From: Candidatus Hydrogenedentota bacterium
Lineage (GTDB): Bacteria; Hydrogenedentota; Hydrogenedentia; Hydrogenedentales; JAEUWI01
NCBI GenBank assembly: GCA_030430835.1
Contig: JAUIKJ010000195.1
Location: forward strand, 1-6,052
Length of the DNA: 6,052 nt
Direction: 5' to 3'
The notes under the pieces were generated by a model. It searched no databases. It was not told the DNA's origin and worked only from the letters and a program-made list of their open reading frames with translations. How positions within the stretch are numbered: the first letter of the stretch is position 1; each line of letters begins with the position of its first letter. The position numbers and the translations under genes are program-made. Below, piece after piece: positions 1 through 5,912 of the stretch.

Positions 1-1190
1 CGGGCATTATCCTGTCGCTGGTCGCGGTGGTGATGGCGGCCAAGAAGAAGCTCGTCGCTTCCGGTGACGTGTCCATCATGATTAACGACGACCCGGAAAA
101 GGTCCTGAAGACCGCCGCCGGTGGCACCCTCCTCGGTACGCTGGCCGCCAACAAGATCTTCATTCCCTCCGCCTGTGGCGGCAAGGGCAGCTGTGGCGTT
201 TGCAAGGTCAACGTGATGGATGGCGGCGGATCGATGCTGCCGACCGAGACCGGCTTCATCAGCCGCGGAGAGGCGCGCGAAGGTTGCCGGCTTTCCTGTC
301 AGGTGAAAGTGAAGCAGGACCTCAAGATCGAGCTCCCCTCCGAGATCTTCGACATTCGTAAGTGGAAGTGCAAGGTGCGCTCGAACCACAACGTGGCCAC
401 CTTCATCAAGGAACTGGTGCTCGAGCTTCCCGAGGGCGAGGCGGTTCCCTTCCGTGCCGGGGGCTATATCCAGATTGAATGCCCGCCGCACCACATCCAG
501 TTCAAGACCATGGACGTCGAAGAGGAATACCGCGACGCGTGGGACGCCTTCAAGCTTTGGGACCTTGAATCCAAGGTGGACGAAACCGTCACACGTGCCT
601 ACTCCATGGCGAACTATCCGGAAGAGAGCGGCATCATCATGCTCAACGTGCGTATCGCCACGCCGCCTCCGAACGACATGAGCCTGCCCCCCGGCATCAT
701 GTCTTCCTACATCTTCAACCTGAAGCCGGGTGACGAGGTGACCATTTCCGGCCCCTACGGCGAGTTCTTCGCGCAGGAAACGAAGCGCGAGATGTGCTTC
801 ATCGGTGGTGGTGCCGGCATGGCGCCGATGCGATCCCATATCTTCGACCAGTTCCGGCGCATCCACACCGACCGCAAGGTTACCTTCTGGTATGGCGCGC
901 GCAGCCTGCGTGAGATGTTCTATGAGGATGACTTCAACGCCATCGACAACGAGAACGAAAACTTCACCTGGAACGTCGCGCTCAGCGAGCCGCAGCCGGA
1001 GGACAACTGGACCGGGTACACCGGCTTCATCCATCAGGTGCTTTATAACGAATACTTGAAGGATCACCCGGCCCCGGAAGATGTTGAGTATTACCTTTGC
1101 GGACCGCCGATGATGCTCAAGGCCTGTATGGACATGCTGAATGATCTCGGCGTCGAGAAAGAGATGATCCTCTTCGATGACTTCGGTTGA
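1..1190 (+). CDS. nqrF: Na+-translocating NADH:quinone reductase subunit F (5' end cut off by window)
   Basis: NqrF is the electron-input subunit of the Na+-NQR complex in the inner membrane: it oxidises NADH on the cytoplasmic side and passes electrons through FAD and a 2Fe-2S centre to the other subunits. The frame is open from base 3 and gives 395 residues; the family is usually about 407, so roughly 12 N-terminal residues lie outside. The first in-window residues (GIILSLVAVVM) are the end of the single N-terminal membrane helix, so the GTG/ATG codons at 27-35 are internal, not starts. Next comes a ferredoxin-like domain with cluster cysteines in SACGGKGSCGVC (codons at 174, 192, 201) and a fourth at 297. 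The FAD motif RAYSMANYPEE starts at 594, the nucleotide-binding GGGAGMAPMRS near 804, and CGPP near 1098. The protein ends in the family's DDFG. It looks intact and functional. The remaining nqr genes are presumably upstream. From remembered family motifs, identity is near certain. Confidence 0.97.
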   Translation, partial: GIILSLVAVVMAAKKKLVASGDVSIMINDDPEKVLKTAAGGTLLGTLAANKIFIPSACGGKGSCGVCKVNVMDGGGSMLPTETGFISRGEAREGCRLSCQVKVKQDLKIELPSEIFDIRKWKCKVRSNHNVATFIKELVLELPEGEAVPFRAGGYIQIECPPHHIQFKTMDVEEEYRDAWDAFKLWDLESKVDETVTRAYSMANYPEESGIIMLNVRIATPPPNDMSLPPGIMSSYIFNLKPGDEVTISGPYGEFFAQETKREMCFIGGGAGMAPMRSHIFDQFRRIHTDRKVTFWYGARSLREMFYEDDFNAIDNENENFTWNVALSEPQPEDNWTGYTGFIHQVLYNEYLKDHPAPEDVEYYLCGPPMMLKACMDMLNDLGVEKEMILFDDFG

Positions 1191-2244
1191 TCGAAAATCC
1201 ACTGCTTGGACAACGGGCGCGGCTTTGGCCGCGCTCGTTTTCGTTGTGCTATCCGGTTGCGGCACAGGCCAAGTCCCGCTTCCCAGCGTGTCGGAACAGG
1301 GCCACGTCATGGGCACGCAGTGGCACGTTCGCTATGTGAATGTCGGCGCCGCCGCAAACCCCAACCTCAAGTTCATCATCGAAGAGCGTAGCCTGCAATC
1401 CATCGTCTATGACCTTTCCACCTACGAGCCCGCCTCCATGCTCAGCCGATTCAATGCGGGCGACTCGCTCGCGCCCGTGGCACTCACCTCGGATCAGCAT
1501 GCGATTCTTCAGATTGCATTGGAAGTATGTGCGCAGACCGGCGGCGCGTTCGATCCCACCGTTCTGCCGCTGGTGGAAGCGTGGGGTTTCGGCGCAACCG
1601 AAGCAACGCATCCGCCCAGTGACGACCTCATTCGCGGGCTCCTCGATGGCGTGGTAGGTTGCGACAAGCTCGTGATCGAGTCATCGTCGTCGGCCACCTC
1701 CCATACCCTCCGCAAGGCCGTCCCCGCAGCCAGTTGCGACCTTTCCGCCGTCGCAAAAGGCTACGCTGTCGATCGGGTTGCCAGGGCGCTTGAACAGGTT
1801 GGCATCACCAACTATATGGTGGAGATCGGCGGCGAGGTACACGTCCGTGGCGTGAACGCTACCGGCGTGCCCTGGCGGATTGGCATCCAGTCTCCCGATG
1901 CGGGAAACCCGGGCATCCAGCGCGTCGTATCCCTGGTGGATCGTTCCATGGCGACCTCCGGCGACTACCGGAACTTCCGTGTTGAAGACGGCAAGCGCTA
2001 TTCCCATATCATCGATCCACGGACCGGCCGCCCCATTACACACGGGCTTGCATCGGTCAGCGTGTTGCATAAGGAATGCGCATGGGCAGATGCTTACGCC
2101 ACCGCGATCATGGTGCTCGGTCCAGAGGCGGGTTTCGACTTCGCCGACGAGCACGGCCTCGAAGTGTTTATGATTGTTCACGATGGAGATGGTTTCGTGG
2201 AAAAAATGACACCGGGTTTCGAGATGATCCTGTTGAAGAACTGA
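1177..2244 (+). CDS. apbE: FAD:protein FMN transferase, ApbE family lipoprotein
   Basis: ApbE uses FAD and Mg2+ to attach FMN through a phosphoester bond to Thr/Ser of target proteins; known targets include NqrB, NqrC and the Rnf subunits. The 355-residue length is normal for the family. The N-terminus has basic residues, a hydrophobic stretch (about 13-25) and a lipobox LSGC with the lipidated Cys at 28, so the enzyme should be anchored on the periplasmic face. Family motifs in order are MGTQWH (45-50), YEPASMLSRFN (83-93), GAFDPTVLPL (123-132), DLSAVAKGYAVDR (188-200), EIGGEVHVRG (216-225), ATSGDYRNF (259-267), YSHIIDPRTGRPI (275-287) and the metal-site DAYAT (305-309). The ATG at 1177 lies 14 nt inside nqrF in another frame. 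The only ribosome-binding signal is a weak purine run (1158-1163), so translation is probably coupled to nqrF. This context points to Na+-NQR flavinylation as its job. Confidence 0.95.
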   Translation: MTSVDRKSTAWTTGAALAALVFVVLSGCGTGQVPLPSVSEQGHVMGTQWHVRYVNVGAAANPNLKFIIEERSLQSIVYDLSTYEPASMLSRFNAGDSLAPVALTSDQHAILQIALEVCAQTGGAFDPTVLPLVEAWGFGATEATHPPSDDLIRGLLDGVVGCDKLVIESSSSATSHTLRKAVPAASCDLSAVAKGYAVDRVARALEQVGITNYMVEIGGEVHVRGVNATGVPWRIGIQSPDAGNPGIQRVVSLVDRSMATSGDYRNFRVEDGKRYSHIIDPRTGRPITHGLASVSVLHKECAWADAYATAIMVLGPEAGFDFADEHGLEVFMIVHDGDGFVEKMTPGFEMILLKN

Positions 2245-2264
2245 GGAGCGCAGTAACCAAGACC

Positions 2265-3275
2265 ATGCCCCAACCCATCCAGCACATCCTCGCGCTCGCA
2301 CCCAACTGGTTGGGCGACGCCGCCATGGCCACGCCGGCCTTGCGGGCCCTGCACCGGCGCTATCCGGATGCGCGCCTGAGCGTGGCGGGACGCAAGGCTG
2401 TGTGCGACTTGCTGGACGGGCTTCCATGGATCCACACCTGCCACGAACTCCCCACACGACCGGGGCTTCGGGAACAGTGGAAGCGCGCGCGGATGCTTGC
2501 GCCGGCCGACCTGTGCGTGGTCTTTCCGCATTCCTTTCGCGCCGCCGTGCTCGCGCGCATGACGGGCGCATCGAAGCGTCTGGGGCAATCCCGAAACGGT
2601 CGTGCGTGGCTGCTCACCGACACCGTGCCGCCGCCGCGCGAGAACGGGCGGGTGCGCCCCATCTACATGGGCCATGAATACCTGCAACTCCTCGCTCCCC
2701 TCGGCTGCAAGGACGATGACGCCGGACTCGAACTCCACGCGGATGAAGCGCTTCGCAGGGAGGTGCGGCAACAGCTCGCGGGGAGCGGTCCCTTGGTCGC
2801 CATCGCGCCCGGCGCCGCCTTCGGTCCCAGCAAATGCTGGCCGGCGGAACGCTATGCCGCTGTGATGGATCAGCTTACCCGCGACCACGGCGCACGCTGT
2901 GTCCTGTGCACCGGCCCGGGTGAGACCAACACGCGCGACGCGGTGATAGACGCCACCCAAGTGCCCGTTCTTGAACTCGAAGGCCCATCGAGTATCGCGC
3001 GTCTCAAGGCCGTGCTGGCCGAGGCCGATCTGCTCATCGGCAACGACAGCGGCCCCCGCCACGTGGCGATCGCGTTTGGTACCCCCGTGGTCTGTATCAT
3101 GGGATCCACATCACCGCGCTATTCCGAAGGGCCATGGGAGAAGGGCCGCGTGTTGCGCGTCGAAGTCGACTGTGGCCCGTGCCAGAAGCCCGTGTGTACC
3201 ACGGACCACCGTTGCATGACCCGGATTGCCCCGGAAACCGTCGTCGCGACGGCCCTCGCCTATCTGCCCCGATAA
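2265..3275 (+). CDS. waaF: ADP-heptose:LPS heptosyltransferase II-type glycosyltransferase (GT9)
   Basis: This 336-residue protein is a family 9 glycosyltransferase, the type that transfers L-glycero-D-manno-heptose from ADP-heptose to the LPS inner core at the cytoplasmic face of the inner membrane. The N-terminal domain begins ILALAPNWLGDAAMATPALR, with the conserved Asp at 18 in the NWxGD motif. The C-terminal domain carries APGAAFGPSKCWPAERYAAV (181-200), which matches the FGPxKxWP signature of WaaF rather than WaaC, and IGNDSGPRHVAIAFGTPVV (258-276), the donor-binding region. A cysteine group follows (303, 306, 311, 317). The frame is open upstream into apbE, but the homology starts just after ATG 2265, so I chose this start. 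GAGGAG at 2243-2248 is 16 nt away, farther than usual. It lies 20 nt after apbE, suggesting the same transcript. The exact acceptor could be another polysaccharide; GT9 membership is more certain than the heptosyltransferase II role. Confidence 0.85.
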   Translation: MPQPIQHILALAPNWLGDAAMATPALRALHRRYPDARLSVAGRKAVCDLLDGLPWIHTCHELPTRPGLREQWKRARMLAPADLCVVFPHSFRAAVLARMTGASKRLGQSRNGRAWLLTDTVPPPRENGRVRPIYMGHEYLQLLAPLGCKDDDAGLELHADEALRREVRQQLAGSGPLVAIAPGAAFGPSKCWPAERYAAVMDQLTRDHGARCVLCTGPGETNTRDAVIDATQVPVLELEGPSSIARLKAVLAEADLLIGNDSGPRHVAIAFGTPVVCIMGSTSPRYSEGPWEKGRVLRVEVDCGPCQKPVCTTDHRCMTRIAPETVVATALAYLPR

Positions 3276-3294
3276 CCCTGGAGAACCCAGCACC

Positions 3295-4116
3295 ATGTCG
3301 CAAGCCTTCGCCGATCAAACCGTCTTTATTACCGGCGCCTCCTCGGGCATAGGCGCTGAAGTCGCGCGGGTCTTTGCCGCCGAAGGCGCCCAGGTGGCCG
3401 TGGCCGCACGGCGCGCGGACCGGCTCGCAGCGCTCGTCGGCGAGATCGAAGCCGCGGGCGGCACGGCCCTTGCCGTTGAATGCGACGTGCGCGACCGCGC
3501 CTCGATCAACACAGCGGTCGCCCAGACCGTAGCGGCCTACGGCGGGATCGATGTGGTCCTGGCGAACGCCGGATTTGGGGTCACCGGTGACAGTGCCCGT
3601 CTCGAGACCGACGACTACCGCCGCCAGTTCGAGACCAACGTCTTCGGCGTAATCGATACCGTGCACGCCACCCTGCCGGAACTCATCAAGCGCAACGGGC
3701 GGCTCGCCCTGGTCGGAAGCATCATGGGGTTGATCGGCATGGGCAATTCCGCGCCCTACTGTGCCAGCAAGTTCGCCGTCGTCGGCTTCGCCGAATCGAT
3801 CGGGTACGACCTCGCCCAGCGCGGCGTGTCGGTGACCTGTATCAACCCCGGTATCGTCGCCAGCGAGATTCGCAGCGTCAACAACCGCGGAGAACTCACC
3901 AACAAACCCGACCCGGCGCCCACCTGGATCACCATGCCTGCGGATAAGGCCGCGCGCGACATTGTCCGCGCCATTCGGCGCCGCAAAGCCACCCACGTCG
4001 TCACCGGCCACGGCAAGGTCATCACCTTCATCGCACGCCATTTTCCCCGCAGCTTTCGCTTCCTCGCCCGCAAGGCCACCGGCGGAAAAGGCCGCAAGGG
4101 CCTGGAGAAGAAGTAG
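3295..4116 (+). CDS. Classical short-chain dehydrogenase/reductase, substrate unknown
   Basis: This 273-residue protein is an NAD(P)-dependent oxidoreductase of the classical SDR family, with a single Rossmann domain and probably cytoplasmic. The cofactor motif TGASSGIG is at 13-20, and the basic pair R39-R40 after the second strand suggests a preference for NADP(H). Other landmarks are CDVRD (63-67), NAG (91-93), and the catalytic set N115, S142, Y155 and K159 in YCASK, followed by NPG (184-186). All key residues are present. The C-terminal tail from about 240 is strongly basic and aromatic (ARHFPRSFRFLARK, then several lysines), which may associate with the membrane surface; that is inference. 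The frame extends 69 nt upstream into waaF, but ATG 3295 is preceded by TGGAG (3279-3283) and begins just before the family's first strand. It follows waaF by 19 nt and is probably co-transcribed. The substrate cannot be read from sequence. Confidence 0.93.
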   Translation: MSQAFADQTVFITGASSGIGAEVARVFAAEGAQVAVAARRADRLAALVGEIEAAGGTALAVECDVRDRASINTAVAQTVAAYGGIDVVLANAGFGVTGDSARLETDDYRRQFETNVFGVIDTVHATLPELIKRNGRLALVGSIMGLIGMGNSAPYCASKFAVVGFAESIGYDLAQRGVSVTCINPGIVASEIRSVNNRGELTNKPDPAPTWITMPADKAARDIVRAIRRRKATHVVTGHGKVITFIARHFPRSFRFLARKATGGKGRKGLEKK

Positions 4117-4166
4117 TCTTCACGGTCAGGAAGGCCGGATGCCCGCGTGGCCGGCCAACCCGCCTT

Positions 4167-4196
4167 TTGACACCTGCCCACGGGGTTCATTAGTCT
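4167..4196 (+). promoter_or_regulatory. Possible sigma-70-type promoter
   Basis: A perfect -35 hexamer TTGACA lies at 4167-4172. With an 18-nt spacer the -10 position (4191-4196) reads TAGTCT, which keeps the important first, second and last bases of TATAAT but no others. It is the first non-coding stretch after the preceding run of genes and would give a leader of about 70 nt before the ATG at 4272. The -35 match is strong and the -10 weak, and promoter consensus in this lineage is uncertain. Confidence 0.35.
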
Positions 4197-4256
4197 TTAG
4201 GATTGGATTTCAATCCCATTGATTCTCGGCATCCGGGTCCTGCCCGGAGGACCCTC

Positions 4257-4262
4257 AGGAGG
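4257..4262 (+). promoter_or_regulatory. Consensus Shine-Dalgarno (AGGAGG) for the Gfo/Idh/MocA gene
   Basis: AGGAGG at 4257-4262 is a full anti-16S match with a 9-nt spacer to ATG 4272. It fixes the start of this gene despite 69 nt of open frame upstream, and it is much stronger than the ribosome-binding signals of apbE and waaF in this window. Confidence 0.85.
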
Positions 4263-4271
4263 AAGATAACA

Positions 4272-5690
4272 ATGAGCATCAGCGACAACTGGACCCGGCG
4301 GGCATTCCTCGCCGCGACGACGACCACGGCCCTCGGTCTGGCCGGCGGTGCCTTCGGCCAGAAGCCAAACACGGCCCGCGTCGTACCCCGGAAGATTTCC
4401 CCGAATGAAAAGATCAACATCGCCGCGATCGGTGCCGGTGGCAAAGGCCTCAGCGACATCATGGGCTGCGACCACGAAAACATTGTGGCGCTCTGCGACC
4501 CGGACTGGGAGCGCGCCAAGGAAGGCTTCTACCGCGTCGGCAAGTTGAACGACAAGCGTGGCAACCCCGCGGCGAAGCACTACAAGGACTACCGGGTGAT
4601 GCTCGAGGAGATGGGCGACGACATTGACGCCTGCACCATCTCCACCCCCGACCACACCCATGCCCCCGCCGCCGACATGGCCATGCGCCTCGGGATGCAC
4701 GTCTACGTGCAGAAGCCGATGACGCATACGATCGCGGAGGCCCGCTACCTGACCAAGCTCGCCGAAGAGACCGGCGTGGTCACCATGATGGGCAACCAGG
4801 GCCACTGCGGCGACGGCGTCCGCGAGCTCTGCGAAATGCTCTGGGACGGCGCCATCGGCGACGTGCAGGAATGCCACATTTGGACGAACCGTCCGATCTG
4901 GCCGCAGGGCATCCCGAATGCGCTGCCGGGCAAGGATGTACCGGATGAAATGGATTGGGATCTCTGGATCGGCTCCGCGCCGATGCGCGATTACAACCCC
5001 GGCTACGCGCCCTTCAACTGGCGCGGCTGGTGGGACTTCGGCTGCGGCGCCATCGGCGACATGGCCTGCCACATCATGGACCCGGCCTTCTGGAGCCTCA
5101 AACTGATCGAGGCAGATCACTTTACGGTCGAGGCGATCTACCATGAAGAGATGAACAACCAGACTGCCCCGACAAAGTCGAAGGTGAAGTTCGAGTTCCC
5201 CGCCCGCGCCGACATGCCGCCGGTGACCGTGTATTGGTATGACGGCGGCCTGCTGCCGGAGCGCCCGGAAGGCGTGCCCGCGGACGAGGAACTGGGCGAA
5301 GGCGACAACGGTTCGCTGCTTATTGGAACCGAAGGTGCCCTGACCACCGGCACCTACGGCGGCGGTTCGCGCATTGTGCCCTCCGAGAAGATGAAGGACT
5401 ACAAGTACCCGGCGCAGACCATTGAGCGGATTAAGGGCGAAGATCCCTACCGCGAATGGACCAACGCCATTCACGAGGGCCGTAAGGCGGTCTCCGACTT
5501 CTCCTACGCCGGCAAACTAACCGAAGTCGCCAACTTCGGCAACGTCGCCCTCATGTCCGGCAAGAAGCTGGAGTGGGATGTCGAGAAGTTCGAGATTACC
5601 AATGACAAGGCCGCGAACCAACTGCTGACCAAGGAATACCGCACCGGTTGGGAATTGCCGTTAAGCGACTATGTTGAGATCAAGGCCTAA
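4272..5690 (+). CDS. Tat-exported Gfo/Idh/MocA family oxidoreductase
   Basis: This 472-residue protein is a predicted periplasmic NAD(P)-dependent oxidoreductase of the Gfo/Idh/MocA family, which acts on sugars, polyols and their derivatives, often with tightly held cofactor. The N-terminus has a twin-arginine signal, TRRAFLAA (8-15), then a hydrophobic Ala/Thr/Gly stretch to about 27 and a likely cleavage near AFG-Q (29/30). The Rossmann motif GAGGKG is at 54-59, the acidic CDPDWE at 75-80, STPDHTH at 124-130, and VQKP at 146-149 takes the place of the usual EKP; its lysine is a family catalytic residue. The C-terminal domain has WWDFGCGAIGDMACHIMDPA (253-272), whose histidine (267) fits the conserved active-site position. 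Length is typical of the signal-bearing subfamily common in Planctomycetota, Verrucomicrobiota and Hydrogenedentota. Start is set by AGGAGG and by the Tat motif. It stands apart from the upstream genes and ends at a terminator, so is probably monocistronic. The substrate is unknown. Confidence 0.94.
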   Translation: MSISDNWTRRAFLAATTTTALGLAGGAFGQKPNTARVVPRKISPNEKINIAAIGAGGKGLSDIMGCDHENIVALCDPDWERAKEGFYRVGKLNDKRGNPAAKHYKDYRVMLEEMGDDIDACTISTPDHTHAPAADMAMRLGMHVYVQKPMTHTIAEARYLTKLAEETGVVTMMGNQGHCGDGVRELCEMLWDGAIGDVQECHIWTNRPIWPQGIPNALPGKDVPDEMDWDLWIGSAPMRDYNPGYAPFNWRGWWDFGCGAIGDMACHIMDPAFWSLKLIEADHFTVEAIYHEEMNNQTAPTKSKVKFEFPARADMPPVTVYWYDGGLLPERPEGVPADEELGEGDNGSLLIGTEGALTTGTYGGGSRIVPSEKMKDYKYPAQTIERIKGEDPYREWTNAIHEGRKAVSDFSYAGKLTEVANFGNVALMSGKKLEWDVEKFEITNDKAANQLLTKEYRTGWELPLSDYVEIKA

Positions 5691-5715
5691 ACCTGAGACT
5701 ACACGCTGAACGTCG

Positions 5716-5747
5716 AATCGCCGCGGGCAACTGCCCGCGGCGATTTT
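5716..5747 (+). terminator. Intrinsic (rho-independent) terminator after the Gfo/Idh/MocA gene
   Basis: A perfect GC-rich inverted repeat pairs 5716-5728 (AATCGCCGCGGGC) with 5733-5745 (GCCCGCGGCGATT) around a 4-nt loop (AACT). The stem end runs into TTTTCCTTT (5744-5752). It begins 25 nt after the stop codon. On the other strand the hairpin is not followed by a T-run, so it mainly serves plus-strand transcription and does not clearly end the converging gene. Confidence 0.92.
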
Positions 5748-5797
5748 CCTTTCAGGACGACCAGTCCGCGCGCCTGTAGCTACTGCGGTGTCCCCAC

Positions 5798-5820
5798 CGT
5801 CATTCCCGCGAAGGCGGGAA
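5798..5820. repeat. Short palindromic intergenic repeat unit (CGTCATTCCCGCGAAGGCGGGAA type)
   Basis: TTCCCGC (5803-5809) and GCGGGAA (5814-5820) form a perfect 7-bp stem around GAAG, preceded by CGTCA. This motif is a familiar dispersed intergenic element in many bacteria, best known from proteobacteria, usually in many copies and often in inverted pairs. Only one copy is in this window. It lies between two convergent genes, a common position for such repeats. There is no T-run after it on either strand, so it is not a standard terminator. Assignment to a named family is from memory. Confidence 0.6.
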
Positions 5821-5912
5821 CGCACCAGCGCGGCGTATCGCGTGCAGCATGTGACCCGCGGACATCGCGTAAAGAAACTGGCGACTCCAAGGGGTGCGTA
5901 CGGCGAGACTGG

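Larger units (their letters stand above)
4117..4271 (+). other. Intergenic leader upstream of the Gfo/Idh/MocA gene
   Basis: This 155-nt gap separates the four-gene run from the Gfo/Idh/MocA gene. GGCCGG (4133-4138) can pair with CCGGCC (4151-4156), but the following T-run (4165-4168) is eight bases away, so this would be a poor terminator at best. TGGCCGGCCA (4148-4157) is also a perfect 10-bp palindrome. GGATTG and CAATCC (4200-4205 and 4211-4216) form a weak 6-bp inverted repeat. Further small hairpins lie at 4232-4254. I see no small coding region here. Confidence 0.5.

Noticed and set aside
2076..2264. Upstream extension of waaF by 63 codons, starting at ATG 2076
   Set aside because: It would overlap conserved apbE sequence, and GT9 homology begins only after ATG 2265.
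1681..3062. Overlapping long minus-strand frames (1681-2571 and 2178-3062)
   Set aside because: They lie opposite apbE and waaF, have no recognisable domain or ribosome-binding site, and are explained by high GC content suppressing stop codons.
3097..4041. A 314-codon minus-strand frame opposite the SDR gene
   Set aside because: The SDR on the plus strand has a full set of catalytic motifs. The antisense product is Gly/Asp/Val-rich without family signatures.
4133..4168. Possible terminator after the SDR gene
   Set aside because: The 6-bp stem has a 12-nt loop, and the four-T run is eight bases beyond it, so it falls well short of an intrinsic terminator such as the one at 5716-5747.
4203..4271. 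Upstream extension of the Gfo/Idh/MocA gene by 23 codons
   Set aside because: It would bury the Tat signal inside the protein and ignore the AGGAGG placed 9 nt before ATG 4272.
4197..5474. A 425-codon open frame on the minus strand opposite the Gfo/Idh/MocA gene
   Set aside because: It is antisense to a gene with clear family motifs along its whole length. Its product is a low-complexity mix rich in Val, Ala, Gly, His and Arg without recognisable motifs, as expected from the complement of GC-rich codons.
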